A DNA stretch of 64,000 nt from Holophagaceae bacterium (GCA_021286765.1 JAJTBS010000004.1:91427-155426), one strand, 5' to 3'; shown: positions 16,614 to 26,135, counted from the stretch's first letter. The notes: generated by a model from the sequence alone, not told the origin. A program made the numbers and translations.

Positions 16614-18224
16614 ATGATCCTTAACATGCCGCGGGTCCGCCCCATTCTCCAGCTCCGAACCAGGATCACGCTCCTGGTCTCCCTGATTCTGGGCCTGGCC
16701 CTGCTCCTCACGGGCATCCTGGTGCACTGGCGCATGGAGCAGCAGACCCGGGAAGCGCTGGGCGAGAAGGTGGTCCTGCTGTCGCGGATCATGGCCGAGT
16801 CCGAAGTGGTGCGGGAGGGACTGGCGGGAAGACGGCCCGCTGGCCAGGTCCAGGATCTGGCCGAGCAGATCCGGACCGAGTCGGGCGTGGACTACGTCGT
16901 GGTCATCGACATGAACGGCCTCCGGCTCTCCCATCCCAACCGCTCCCTCATCGGTGCCCACTTCGCGGGCGGCGATGACGCGGATGTCTACCGGGGGCGC
17001 TCCTACCTCTCCGTGGCCAAGGGCACGCTCGGCGTCTCCCTGCGCGCCTTCACCCCTGTCCGGGACGGTGACCGGCAAGTGGGCGCCGTGGCTGTGGGTC
17101 TGCTTCAGTCCGGCGTGGATCGGGCCGTGGTCAGCATCCGTAAGCGCATCGCCCTGGGCGGGATCATCGGTTTCGCGGCCGGAATCCTGGGGGCCCTGTA
17201 CCTGGCCGGCCGCATCAAACGGATCCTGATGGGCATGGAGCCCCAGGAGATCTCGACAGTGCTCCAGCAGCGCAATGCCATGCTCCATTCGGTCCGCGAA
17301 GGCATCATCGGCGTGAACCGGAATCTGGTCGTCACCATCGTCAACGAGGAGGCCCTGCGGCTCTTCGCGCTGGCCGGAAGCCATGGCGAGCTGGTGGGCC
17401 GCAATGTCGAGGAGGTGCTGCCCAGCTCGCGGCTCCGCACCATCATCGAGACCGGCCAGGCCGAGTACGACCAGGAAGGCGACATCCTGGGCCTGCCCAT
17501 CCTCACGAACCGCGTCCCGGTGCTGGTGGATGGGCGCATCGCCGGAGCCGTGGCCACTTTCCGCGACAAAACCGAGGTGAACCGCCTCGCCGAACAGCTG
17601 ACGGGGGTCCGCTTCTACGCAGATGCCCTGCGGGCCCAGACCCACGAGTTCATGAACAAACTCCACGTGATTCTGGGCCTGGTCCGGCTGGAGGAGTACG
17701 AACGGCTCAAGACCTTCATCACCGGCGTGGCGGGCCGTCTCGACGACGAGGTGGGCTTCGTGGTCCAGCGCATCAAGGATCCCGTCGTGGCGGGCTTCCT
17801 GCTGGCGCGCTTCGCCTCGGCGCGGGAGCAGGACATCCGCATGCAGCTGGACCCGGAGGCTGCGCTGTCCCCGGGCGCCGACGACGCCTTCTCCCACGAC
17901 CTGGTAACCATCCTGGGCAACCTCCTGGAGAACGCCGTCGAGGCCATCGGGGACGGCCCCCGCCGGGAGATCCTCGTGGTCCTCCGCCCCGAAGGGTCCC
18001 GGCTGCACCTTGCCGTCGAGGATACCGGCCCCGGACTTCCGGAATCCATCCGGGCCCGCGGTTTCTCCCGGGGCGCTTCCACCAAAGGCGAACACCGGGG
18101 CTTCGGGCTCTGGCAGGTGGCCCGCACCCTCGAGGCCCGGGGCGGGCGCCTGGTGGCAGAGAATCGACCCGAGGGCGGAGCCCGCTTCTCTGCCATCATC
18201 CCGCTGCCTGGGGAGGAACCATGA
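16614..18224 (+). CDS. CitA/DcuS-type sensor histidine kinase
   Basis: About 536 residues. A membrane helix near the N-terminus is followed by a periplasmic PDC-like sensor (about 40-165, SGVDYVVVIDMNGLRLSHPN), a second helix (ALGGIIGFAAGILGALYLA), a PAS domain (VREGIIGVNRNLVVTIVNEE), and the kinase core with the family H-box AQTHEFMNKLH (phospho-His about 344), an N-box in LVTILGNLLENAVEAI and a glycine-rich lid (HRGFGLWQV). The family senses di- and tricarboxylates. It overlaps its response regulator by 4 bp and lies upstream of dctA. ATG 16614 or 16626 could be the start; neither has a strong ribosome site. Confidence 0.88.
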   Translation: MILNMPRVRPILQLRTRITLLVSLILGLALLLTGILVHWRMEQQTREALGEKVVLLSRIMAESEVVREGLAGRRPAGQVQDLAEQIRTESGVDYVVVIDMNGLRLSHPNRSLIGAHFAGGDDADVYRGRSYLSVAKGTLGVSLRAFTPVRDGDRQVGAVAVGLLQSGVDRAVVSIRKRIALGGIIGFAAGILGALYLAGRIKRILMGMEPQEISTVLQQRNAMLHSVREGIIGVNRNLVVTIVNEEALRLFALAGSHGELVGRNVEEVLPSSRLRTIIETGQAEYDQEGDILGLPILTNRVPVLVDGRIAGAVATFRDKTEVNRLAEQLTGVRFYADALRAQTHEFMNKLHVILGLVRLEEYERLKTFITGVAGRLDDEVGFVVQRIKDPVVAGFLLARFASAREQDIRMQLDPEAALSPGADDAFSHDLVTILGNLLENAVEAIGDGPRREILVVLRPEGSRLHLAVEDTGPGLPESIRARGFSRGASTKGEHRGFGLWQVARTLEARGGRLVAENRPEGGARFSAIIPLPGEEP

Positions 18225-18937
18225 TCCGGGTTCTGCTGGTCGAGGACGATCCCATGGTGGCCGAGCTCAATCGGCTGTACCTGGGGCGGGTGCCGGGCTT
18301 CGAGATGGTGGCCTCCGCCCGCAGCGCTGCCGAGGCACTGGACCTGCTCCGGACGCACACAGTGGACCTGCTGCTGCTGGACATCTTCATGCCCGGGCAG
18401 AGCGGCCTGGAACTCATGGAGGAGATCCGCCGGCTGGCGCTGGATGTGGACGTGATCTTCGTGACCGCGGCCCGCGACGCGGCCACCATCGACCGGGCCC
18501 TGAAGCTGGGCGCGGTGGACTACCTCATCAAGCCCTTCGAGTTCGAGCGGCTCAAGCAGGCTTTCGAGCGCTACGGTGAGACCCGGCGCCTGATCCGGGA
18601 GGGGCAGACCCTCGATCAGTCCGAACTGGACAAGCGCCTGGCCCGGCGACCCGCCGAGCGGCCGGCCACGCAGGGGCTCCCCAAGGGCCTGGACCGGAAC
18701 ACCCTGGACAAGGTGCTGCAGGCCATCGCCGCCTGGCCGGCGGGCACCCCCTGGTTCACCAGCGAGGAGATCGGCCAGCAGGTGGGCATCTCCCGAGTGT
18801 CTGTGCGGAAGTACTTCGAGTTCCTCTGCACCCTGAAGGTCCTTCGCATGGAGCCTGGCTACGGCACCGGCGGACGGCCGGTCCACCGCTTCCAGCTCCA
18901 GCGGGCCTACCTGCGTGAGGCCAATCGGTTCCTGTGA
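18221..18937 (+). CDS. CitB/DcuR-type response regulator
   Basis: A 238-residue two-domain regulator. The receiver domain has the acidic pair Asp9-Asp10, phosphorylated Asp54 in LLLLDIFMP, Thr82 and Lys104 in YLIKPF. The C-terminal part carries a helix-turn-helix (TSEEIGQQVGISRVSVRKYF) as in the DcuR/DctR group. It is translationally coupled to the kinase. The immediate downstream gene is the dicarboxylate symporter, with a palindrome between them, so direct control of dctA is the natural reading. Confidence 0.88.
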   Translation: MIRVLLVEDDPMVAELNRLYLGRVPGFEMVASARSAAEALDLLRTHTVDLLLLDIFMPGQSGLELMEEIRRLALDVDVIFVTAARDAATIDRALKLGAVDYLIKPFEFERLKQAFERYGETRRLIREGQTLDQSELDKRLARRPAERPATQGLPKGLDRNTLDKVLQAIAAWPAGTPWFTSEEIGQQVGISRVSVRKYFEFLCTLKVLRMEPGYGTGGRPVHRFQLQRAYLREANRFL

Positions 18938-18970
18938 CCGGCGTTACATGGGGCGCTTACAAAAGTTCCA

Positions 18971-18981
18971 ATTCCTGGAAT
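18971..18981. promoter_or_regulatory. Palindrome in the regulator-dctA gap, possible operator
   Basis: ATTCCTGGAAT is a perfect 11-bp interrupted palindrome in the 109-bp gap before dctA. It lies among three copies of a TTCCA-type word (18966-18970, 18986-18990, 19002-19006). It is the only obvious symmetric element there and is a candidate site for the adjacent response regulator. No clear -35/-10 pair was found beside it. Confidence 0.4.
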
Positions 18982-19046
18982 CAACTTCCAGAACGACCGA
19001 CTTCCACCCGGACCGCCGAGGATAGGGAAAACCCCCTGGAGGTCCC

Positions 19047-20360
19047 ATGATCAAGCGCGCTGCAACGAAGCTGTACAACTGGGTCGCCGTCGCCATCATC
19101 CTCGGCGCCCTGACCGGCCACTTCTTCCCCATCATCGCCGTGAAGATGCAGCCCCTGGCCGATGGCTTCATCGCCCTCATCAAGATGCTCATCCCGCCCG
19201 TGATCCTCTGCAGCGTGGTGCTGGGCATCGCCGGCTCCGGCAGCATCAAGAAGGCCGGCCGGGTGGGCGGCAAGGCCATCCTCTACTTCGAGGTGGTGAG
19301 CACCCTGGCCCTGGTGGTTGGTCTCGTCATGGCCAACGTCTTCGGACCCGGCCGCAGCTTCCACGCCGACCCGGCCAAGCTCGACCCCAAGCTGGTCGCC
19401 AACTACGTCACCCAGGCCCAGCACATGACCATCTCCGAGCACCTGCTGAAGATGATCCCCAAGACCATGTTCAGCGCCTTCACTGATGGCGACATCCTGC
19501 AGGTGCTGCTGATCTCCGTGCTTCTGGGCTTCGCCGTGGCGGCCTTGAACGAGAAGCACAAGGCGCCGCTCATCGGATTCCTGGAGAACCTCAGCAAGGC
19601 CTTCTTCGGCGTCATGCACCAGATCCTCTACCTCGCCCCCATCGGCGCCGGTGCCGCCATCGCCTACACCATCGGCAAGTTCGGCCTGAAGTCCCTGGTG
19701 CCCATGGCCGCCCTGATCTTCCTGTTCTACGCCACCTGCGCCCTGTTCATCTTCGTGGTGCTGGGCCTCATCGCCCGCCTCGCCGGCTTCAACATCTTCA
19801 AGGTGGTGAGCTACATCAAGGATGAGCTGCTGCTCGTGATGGCCACCAGCTCCTCCGAGTCCGCCCTGATCCCCCTCATGGAGAAGATGGAGAGGCTGGG
19901 CCTGTCGAAGTCCATCGTCGGCCTGGTGATCCCCACCGGCTACTCCTTCAACCTGGACGGCACGAACATCTACATGACCCTGGCCTCGCTCTTCATCGCG
20001 CAGGCCCTGGGCATCGAGCTCACCCTCGGCCAGCAGCTGGGCATCCTCGTGGTGGCCATGATCACCAGCAAGGGCGCCGCCGGCGTCACGGGCTCGGGCT
20101 TCATCACCCTGGCCGCCACCCTGGCCGTGGTGCCCACCATCCCCGTGGCCGGCATGGCCCTCATCCTCGGCATCGACAAGTTCATGTCCGAGGCCCGGGC
20201 CATCACTAACCACATCGGCAACTGCATCGCCGCCGTGGTCATGGCCAGCTGGGAGAAGGAGCTGGACTGGGACAAGTTCCACGCCACCCTGGGCCGCTCT
20301 AAGGAAGCCACCACGGCCCCAGGGGGCGAAACGCCCGTCCTGGCCGCCGAAGCCGAATAG
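19047..20360 (+). CDS. dctA: C4-dicarboxylate:cation symporter (DAACS family)
   Basis: A 437-residue membrane transporter of the dicarboxylate/amino acid:cation symporter family. The serine-rich loop MATSSSESALIPLMEKMERLG and the substrate/cation motif GYSFNLDGTNIYMTLASLFI are unmistakable, as is SKGAAGVTGSGFITLAATL. The neighbouring DcuS/DcuR-like two-component system supports C4-dicarboxylates (succinate, fumarate, malate) over glutamate. ATG 19047 has CTGGAGG 5 bp upstream. A strong terminator follows at 20382, so it is a single-gene unit. Confidence 0.9.
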   Translation: MIKRAATKLYNWVAVAIILGALTGHFFPIIAVKMQPLADGFIALIKMLIPPVILCSVVLGIAGSGSIKKAGRVGGKAILYFEVVSTLALVVGLVMANVFGPGRSFHADPAKLDPKLVANYVTQAQHMTISEHLLKMIPKTMFSAFTDGDILQVLLISVLLGFAVAALNEKHKAPLIGFLENLSKAFFGVMHQILYLAPIGAGAAIAYTIGKFGLKSLVPMAALIFLFYATCALFIFVVLGLIARLAGFNIFKVVSYIKDELLLVMATSSSESALIPLMEKMERLGLSKSIVGLVIPTGYSFNLDGTNIYMTLASLFIAQALGIELTLGQQLGILVVAMITSKGAAGVTGSGFITLAATLAVVPTIPVAGMALILGIDKFMSEARAITNHIGNCIAAVVMASWEKELDWDKFHATLGRSKEATTAPGGETPVLAAEAE

Positions 20361-20381
20361 CATTCACCTATCCAAGCAGCG

Positions 20382-20409
20382 AAGCGGGAGCCAGGGCTCC
20401 CGCTTTTTT
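20382..20409 (+). terminator. Rho-independent terminator of dctA
   Basis: AAGCGGGAG (20382-20390) pairs with CTCCCGCTT (20397-20405) around a six-base loop, and the T-run covers 20404-20409. It lies 21 bp after the dctA stop. Confidence 0.85.
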
Positions 20410-20527
20410 CGCGTCCGACCGCGGGGAGCGGTCGGACTGAGACCAGGGCTTCCGGGCCCGGGATCCAGCGGCGCCATGGCAGGGGTCACGGCGCGTTAGA
20501 CTGGAGGTGGACTGAGCGAGGTACCCC

Positions 20528-20952
<425 letters not shown>

Positions 20953-20956
<4 letters not shown>

Positions 20957-21768
20957 GCCAGGACCTGCAGGCCTATCTCCGCAGCCGCGCCCACCTGGGC
21001 GAGCTGCGCTGGGGCCCGGGCCTGGCCTTGAGCCTGGCCCTGCACCTGACCCTGGGCGTGGCCTTCTTCTGGCCCCGGAGCGGTGCCCAGGAGCAGACGG
21101 AGGACGTGAAGGTCACCTGGGTGAATCTGCCCACGGCCCTGGCTGGCGCCTCCGGCGGCTCTGAAGCCATGGAGGTTGGCAAGTCCGGGGAGCGCCTGCG
21201 GCGCGTGGAGGAGGTGGCTCCGGTCCGCCAGACCGCGCCTTCCGCCACCGCCCCGGATCCCTTCGCCGCGAAGACCACCACGGCTGCCGCCCGGGGCGAC
21301 AACAAGGACGCCAGCAGCCAGGGCACCGGCACCACGGCCGCCAAGGGCAAGACCGCGACTCCCAACCCCGTGGCGGGCGCCGTCGGCACCGGCAACGGCG
21401 CGGCCTTCGGCGCGGGCAGCGGCATCCCGGGTCTGAACCCCTCCTCGGGCGTGCAGGGCGGTGTGGGTCTCGTGGAGGGCGTGGATGGCGCCTTCCCTTA
21501 CACCTGGTATCTGCAACAGGTGCAGGCGCGCATCACCGCCAACTGGAACCGGGTATCGAGCACCCAGGGTCGCGTGCAGATCTACTTCCGCATTGCCAGG
21601 GACGGCAGCCTCGACCGTGTGCGTGTCGAGATCCCCAGCAGCAGCGCCGCCATGGACGAGAGCGCCCGGATGGCTGTGCTGCGCTCCGCCCCCCTCCAGC
21701 GGCTGCCGGAGGGGTTTGAGGGGCAGTACCTGGGCGTGCGCTTCTGGTTCACCTACCTGGGGAACTGA
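20953..21768 (+). CDS. TonB/TolA-type energy transducer
   Basis: A 271-residue protein: one N-terminal membrane anchor (residues about 23-40, [19 protein letters not shown]), a long Ala/Thr/Gly-rich periplasmic linker (about 60-170), and a C-terminal TonB-type domain ([20 protein letters not shown] then [20 protein letters not shown]). It should carry energy from an ExbB/D- or TolQ/R-like motor to the outer membrane. The linker lacks the Pro-Glu/Pro-Lys repeats of classical TonB, so a TolA-like role is possible. ATGA overlap with the ExbD/TolR gene. Confidence 0.8.
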
Positions 21769-21826
21769 CACCCTCGGGAAAACGCCCATCTGAACCCAGG
21801 GCCTCCACCCGGGCTACACTCGGCGG

Positions 21827-22999
21827 ATGCCCTTGTCCCTCCCCCTGTCCCTGCTCCTCTGCCTGGCCCAGGCCCCCCCGCCCTGCACCCTGAGCCTGGA
21901 GCCCGGAGAGGTCCGTCCCGGCGAATCGGTGCTGCTGACCTGGACTTGCCCGCAGGTGCCCCAGGTCCGCCTCGAGCCGGGCGGCATGGTCTTGCCGGGG
22001 AAGTTCCAGGTGACCCTGCGGCCGGCCTACACCACCACCTACCGCGTGTTTGATGCCAGGCCCGGGGGGGCGGAGCTGGGCAAGTCTGAAGTGCGGGTTA
22101 CGCCCGGCATGGCCCTGGGCGACCCCGCCCGGATCTGCGCCTTCGACGCCAGCGCCAAGGCGGTGCTGCCCGGTGAGCCCGTCGTCCTGAAGTGGGAGTG
22201 CGCGGGCAGCGCCAAGGTGCGTCTGGAACCCGGCGGCCTGGAACTGGACGGCAAGAGTGAGGTCACCGTCACACCCCTGGAGAGCACCCGCTACACCATC
22301 ACGGCCAACAACGCCGCCGGTGGTCAGAGCCGCACGGTGGAAGTATCCGTGCTGGGCCGGCTGTCCCCCGCCCTGCCACCGGCCACGGCCACCGTCTGCA
22401 CCTTCGAGGCGAGCCGCACGGTCGTGAAGCCCGGCGAGCAGGTGGATCTGCGCTGGATCTGCCAGGGCGATGCGAAGGTCCGCCTGGAACCGGGCGGCCT
22501 GGAACTGGACGGCCATTCCAGCATCGCCGTGGTGCCCGACAAGACCACGGTCTACACCCTGAGCGTGAGCAACCTCATGGGCGGCTCCTCCCGCAGCGTG
22601 GAGGTGCGGGTGGAGGCCCCCCGCCGCGTGCTCACCGAGAAGGACCTGGTGAACCCCGAGGAGGCCAGCAAGCCCCTGGAGCACATGGACCTGGCGGAAG
22701 CCTTCCACCGCGGCGAGACGCTCCGGAGCTCGGCTCCGGAAGGGTCCTGGACGATGCGGCTGGTGGTGTCGGGCCGCACGGAAGGGCTCAAACTCGTGGC
22801 CCGGGCCGCGGGTCCCCGGGCCGCGGACATCCTGATCCTGCCCTTCGTCCGCAAGGACGGCCTCCGCTTCTGGCAGGGCTGCTTCGGTACCTATCCGAGT
22901 CGCGCCAAGGCCTTGAAGGCCTGGAAGGGTGCGCCAGAGCCCCTGCGGAAGACTTTCCAGGATGCTCTGCCCCAGCGCCTGTCAGCAGGCTCCGATTAG
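21827..22999 (+). CDS. Exported protein with three Ig-like repeats
   Basis: A 390-residue protein with a signal peptide (residues 1-17, LSLPLSLLLCLAQA). Three tandem repeats of about 75-80 residues follow (roughly 22-100, 104-180, 190-265). Each begins with Cys and a PGE-V-L-W-C core and contains VRLEPGG, the last two as VRLEPGGLELDG; this looks like an Ig-like beta-sandwich with a disulfide. The C-terminal 90 residues (RFWQGCFGTYPSRAKALKAW) resemble a SPOR-type fold, which would bind denuded peptidoglycan, but this is uncertain. It follows the TonB-like gene by 58 bp. I do not recognise a named family. Confidence 0.6.
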   Translation: MPLSLPLSLLLCLAQAPPPCTLSLEPGEVRPGESVLLTWTCPQVPQVRLEPGGMVLPGKFQVTLRPAYTTTYRVFDARPGGAELGKSEVRVTPGMALGDPARICAFDASAKAVLPGEPVVLKWECAGSAKVRLEPGGLELDGKSEVTVTPLESTRYTITANNAAGGQSRTVEVSVLGRLSPALPPATATVCTFEASRTVVKPGEQVDLRWICQGDAKVRLEPGGLELDGHSSIAVVPDKTTVYTLSVSNLMGGSSRSVEVRVEAPRRVLTEKDLVNPEEASKPLEHMDLAEAFHRGETLRSSAPEGSWTMRLVVSGRTEGLKLVARAAGPRAADILILPFVRKDGLRFWQGCFGTYPSRAKALKAWKGAPEPLRKTFQDALPQRLSAGSD

Positions 23000-23005
23000 G
23001 AGCTG

Positions 23006-23524
23006 CTAACTCCGCGTGACCTCCAGCGTGAAGGCCTCACCGGTCATGTTGGAATCCAGCGTGTCTACGATGAAATAGATCGTGCGAGGCTCCTGACCAG
23101 GGTTCTTGTAGGTGGCCTGGGGCTCCCCGGTGGCGATGCGGTTTTGCAGCAGCCCCGCTTCCTCGCGGCCCCAGGCGTTCACCCCCAGAACACGAAGCCA
23201 GCCCTTGCGCCCCTCCACCACGTGGGCCTTCACGGCAGCGCCACCCGGCACCTCGATGGCGTAGGCCCGCCATCCGCTGATGTCAGGAATCCGATCCTTC
23301 ACGCGGACGCTTCCGCCCGGCAGTTGCAGGGCGGGGAGAGAGGGTCCCTGCCGCGCAGCCCGGCGTGCCTGGCCGAAAGCGCTGGGCTCGGCGCCGGCAT
23401 CGGGAACCCGGGGGGCCATGGGCCCCCGCGGGGCCGGGGCCAGGTCCTTGGCCTCCACCTCGGGCAGGGGCGCCTGCGCGGCCTGCAGCAGGAGCATGGG
23501 AACGGATAGGAGCATGGGGTTCAT
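23006..23524 (-). CDS. Exported protein of unknown function
   Basis: A 172-residue protein with a signal peptide (MNPMLLSVPMLLLQAAQA), a Pro/Ala-rich stretch, and a C-terminal beta-rich domain (about 70-172) that reads like a small lectin/jelly-roll module (VKAHVVEGRKGWLRVLGVN, PRTIYFIVDTL). ATG 23524 has GGAGG 6 bp upstream. It is convergent with the Ig-repeat protein, whose stop is 6 bp away, and shares its strand with lpxB, which ends upstream at 23583 after a 58-bp gap. Function unknown; a surface or periplasmic binding role is only a guess. Confidence 0.6.
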   Translation of the reverse strand: MNPMLLSVPMLLLQAAQAPLPEVEAKDLAPAPRGPMAPRVPDAGAEPSAFGQARRAARQGPSLPALQLPGGSVRVKDRIPDISGWRAYAIEVPGGAAVKAHVVEGRKGWLRVLGVNAWGREEAGLLQNRIATGEPQATYKNPGQEPRTIYFIVDTLDSNMTGEAFTLEVTRS

Positions 23525-23582
23525 GGGTCACCTCCCCTCCTGAGATGCCGCAAGGGGGCCCGAACGTTTGCCGTGGGATCGC

Positions 23583-24710
23583 TCAGAGCTTTCCGAGGAG
23601 GTCCTCCGCCACCCGACCCGCGGCCCCCGGTTCACCCAGGTGACCACGCACTTCCCCCAACTCGGCGCGCACGCGCCGGGCCGTCTCAGGTTCCAGCAAG
23701 CGCGACAATTCCGCCCCCAGCCGCTCCGGATTGACCTCGTCCTGCAGCAGCTCGACCGCCACTTCGCGCCCGGCCACCACGTTGGCCAGCCCGAAGTGGG
23801 GCACCTTCACAATGCGCCGGGCCAGCTGATAGGTAAGGGCGTTCAGCCGGTAGACGATGGCGAACGGCGTACCCAGCAGGGCCGTCTCCAGGGTCGCCGT
23901 TCCCGAGGCCACCAGGGCCGCATCGGCGTAGGCCCGGGCGGCATAGGTCCGGTCCTGGACCAGGGTCACCGGGGCGCCGCCGAGGTGGGCCCTGACGAAG
24001 GAGGGATCCAGCGTGGGCGCCACGGGCAACACCCACTGGACCTCCGGCCGTGCCTGCCGCCAGCGCCGGGCCAGCTCGGCCATGGGGGGCAGCAGGCGCT
24101 GGATCTCCCCCTTGCGGCTGCCGGGCAGCAGAGCCACCAGGGGCCGGGCTGGATCCAGTCCCGTCTCCAGGAAGAAGGCGGCGCGCTCGCACTCCGGCTT
24201 CACCACTTCCACCAGGGGGTGCCCCACGAATCGGGCATCCACGGGATACCCGCGGAACAGCTCCGGCTCGAAGTCGAAAAGGCAGTAGAGGGTGTCCAGG
24301 GTGCGCCCCAGATCGGGAATGCGGCCCTTCTTCCAGGCCCATACCTGGGGACACACGTACTGGTGCAGCTTCACGCCGGGCTGCTGCGCGCGCAGGGCCT
24401 TGGCCAGCCGCAGGTTGAAGCCGGGATAGTCGATGAGCAGGGCCGCGGAGATGGATTCCTCCCGCGCCGCCGCAAGGATCTCCTTGAAGAGGCGGTTCAG
24501 CCGCGGTAGGTGCCGGATGACTTCGATGAAGCCCACCACGGCGAGGTCCTTCACATCGGCCAGCTTCCGATCCAGAAAGGGCGTCATGCGCGGGCCGCCC
24601 ACGCCGATGACCCTCAGCGCGGGTTCGCGGAGCTTCAGGTCTCGCAGCAGCTCCGCGCCGTGCAGGTCGCCGGAGTCCTCGCCGGCGATGACGAGCAGGG
24701 TGCGGGTCAA
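23583..24710 (-). CDS. lpxB: Lipid-A-disaccharide synthase
   Basis: A 375-residue GT19-family glycosyltransferase that condenses UDP-diacylglucosamine with lipid X to give lipid A disaccharide. Typical features are the N-terminal AGEDSGDLHGAELLRDLK, YVCPQVWAWKKGRI, FVGHPLVEV, LLPGSRKGEI and ASGTATLETALLGTPFAIVY. It establishes that the organism makes a lipid A-type outer membrane. The start is TTG 24710, with GGAGG 5-6 bp upstream; it overlaps the stop of the preceding gene in a TTGA junction. Confidence 0.93.
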   Translation of the reverse strand: MTRTLLVIAGEDSGDLHGAELLRDLKLREPALRVIGVGGPRMTPFLDRKLADVKDLAVVGFIEVIRHLPRLNRLFKEILAAAREESISAALLIDYPGFNLRLAKALRAQQPGVKLHQYVCPQVWAWKKGRIPDLGRTLDTLYCLFDFEPELFRGYPVDARFVGHPLVEVVKPECERAAFFLETGLDPARPLVALLPGSRKGEIQRLLPPMAELARRWRQARPEVQWVLPVAPTLDPSFVRAHLGGAPVTLVQDRTYAARAYADAALVASGTATLETALLGTPFAIVYRLNALTYQLARRIVKVPHFGLANVVAGREVAVELLQDEVNPERLGAELSRLLEPETARRVRAELGEVRGHLGEPGAAGRVAEDLLGKL

Positions 24711-25393
24711 GCGCCCTCCCCTTTCCGGTTCAGGTGCCTGCCGAAAACGAGGCTGTCATCGGGCACCACAGGCCGCCCCAGCATCGTGGTGGGCATCTCC
24801 GCGGGGAACAGCACCGGCGGATGGACCGCCTGCAGGGCCTGGGCCTGAATTCGGAAAGCCTCCGGTTCAGTCGCCCTGATGGCCATGTCCCACCGATAGC
24901 CCAGGGTCTGGAGCGGCCGGAGGTCCGTCTGGGGTTCGCAGACGGCACACCAGAGCCGGTCCGACAGAGGTTCGGCCTCCTGAATGGCAGGATGCCAGCA
25001 GAAGCCGACAGCCTCAGCGCGGGCCTGGCGCAGGAGGTCGAGCACCGGGGCTTCCGCCCCAGCCTCCAGATGCAGGGCCAGCTTGACGCCCCGCCCGGAG
25101 GTGGCCTCCAGCAGGGTCTCCAGGTGCCCGAGGATCCGGAAGCCGGCCTCCCGCGTCTCCGGGCGCCTCACGGGCATCACCAGAAAATCCAGGCCCAGCC
25201 CCTGCCGCAGCACCTCCAGGGCCTCCTCCACGGGCGCTTCGCCGGGCAGGTGGACGGCATGGACGGCCAGCCCGCGCCGCACAGCCTGGGGCCATTGGCC
25301 ATGCAGGCTCCCGTCCCACTGAAAGGCGACGGGGCCGAGCGCCAGCCAGGGTGCTGGATCAAAGCTCGACGGAATCAGGGGCACGAACCGCAT
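24707..25393 (-). CDS. Hypothetical protein, possible TIM-barrel (sugar isomerase-like)
   Basis: About 228 residues from ATG 25393 (an ATG at 25423 would add 10). It has alternating strand-helix segments such as LDFLVMPVRRPETREAGF, VKLALHLEAGAEAPVLDLL and AVGFCWHPAIQE, reminiscent of xylose-isomerase-like/AP-endonuclease-like TIM barrels, but no certain metal-binding set. It overlaps lpxB by 4 bp and is read first, so it is probably co-expressed with lipid A synthesis. It diverges from the DUF2203 gene. Function unknown. Confidence 0.6.
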   Translation of the reverse strand: MRFVPLIPSSFDPAPWLALGPVAFQWDGSLHGQWPQAVRRGLAVHAVHLPGEAPVEEALEVLRQGLGLDFLVMPVRRPETREAGFRILGHLETLLEATSGRGVKLALHLEAGAEAPVLDLLRQARAEAVGFCWHPAIQEAEPLSDRLWCAVCEPQTDLRPLQTLGYRWDMAIRATEPEAFRIQAQALQAVHPPVLFPAEMPTTMLGRPVVPDDSLVFGRHLNRKGEGA

Positions 25394-25421
25394 GGGTTTA
25401 TCATGGAGCAACGGAGGCACC

Positions 25422-25784
25422 ATGGGCCGCATTTTCACCCTGGACGAAGCGCGGGCCCTGATGCCGCAAGTGAAGGCCACGACGGAACCTGTCTATACAT
25501 TGGCCGCCAGCTTGGCGGAGGAACTGAGCCAGGCCGAGGATGCCAAGGACGAGGCCCGGGCCGAGGCCCTGCGGGAGCGGCTGCAGGTCCTGGTGCAGAG
25601 CTGGCAGCAGAGCATGAATGACCTGGAGGCGGAGGTGAAGGGCCTCTGGCTGGTGGACTTCGACTCCGGGGATGGCTACTGGTGCTGGGCCTACCCGGAG
25701 GAGGACCTGGGCCACTGGCACAGCTACGAAGGGGGCTTCCGCTCCCGCGTGCCCGCCGACCAGCGGCCCGGCGTGCAGGCCTGA
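25422..25784 (+). CDS. DUF2203-family protein
   Basis: A 120-residue soluble protein beginning MGRIFTLDEARALMPQVK, typical of DUF2203. A helical N-terminal half is followed by KGLWLVDFDSGDGYWCWAYP and a C-terminal segment with His and Trp residues (DLGHWHSYEGGF). The family has no known function. ATG 25422 has ACGGAGG 4-5 bp upstream. It is directly followed, with no gap, by the alkyltransferase-like gene, so the two are probably translated together. Confidence 0.8.
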   Translation: MGRIFTLDEARALMPQVKATTEPVYTLAASLAEELSQAEDAKDEARAEALRERLQVLVQSWQQSMNDLEAEVKGLWLVDFDSGDGYWCWAYPEEDLGHWHSYEGGFRSRVPADQRPGVQA

Positions 25785-26135
25785 ATGAAGACCGCCAAGC
25801 GCATCGAACCGGGGGAGCCGCCCACGGATTTCCGCGCCGCCGTGCTGGCCCTCGTGAAGAAGATCCCGAAGGGGAAGCTGGCCTCGTACGGACAGATCGC
25901 CGCCCTGGCGGGCTTCCCCCAGCGCCCGCGCCAGGTGGGCATGGTGCTTTCGGGCCTGCCGGAGGGCACCAACCTGCCCTGGCACCGCGTGGTCAATACC
26001 CGGGGCTACGTGCCCAGCCGTGGCCGCTGGTGGGGCGCCTTCGAGCAGATCGGGCGGCTGCGGGACGAGGGCATCGACGTGGACTACCTGGGCAACCTGG
26101 ACCTGGAAGCCCACCGCTGGAAGCCGCGCGGCTGA
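25785..26135 (+). CDS. Alkyltransferase-like protein (ATL), MGMT fold without the reactive cysteine
   Basis: A 116-residue protein matching the DNA-binding domain of O6-alkylguanine-DNA alkyltransferases: YGQIAALAG, a helix-turn-helix (RPRQVGMVLSG) and the active-site segment LPWHRVVN. The catalytic PCHRV is PWHRV here, with Trp66 in place of Cys, as in ATL proteins. ATLs bind O6-alkylguanine lesions and flag them for nucleotide excision repair instead of repairing them. It starts right after the DUF2203 stop. The Cys-to-Trp change is seen directly; the repair role is from the family. Confidence 0.88.
   Translation: MKTAKRIEPGEPPTDFRAAVLALVKKIPKGKLASYGQIAALAGFPQRPRQVGMVLSGLPEGTNLPWHRVVNTRGYVPSRGRWWGAFEQIGRLRDEGIDVDYLGNLDLEAHRWKPRG

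Noticed and set aside
22060..22620. Repeated DNA in the Ig-repeat gene as a mobile repeat
   Set aside because: The similarity follows protein repeats (VRLEPGGLELDG) within one gene; no copy was noticed elsewhere in the window.
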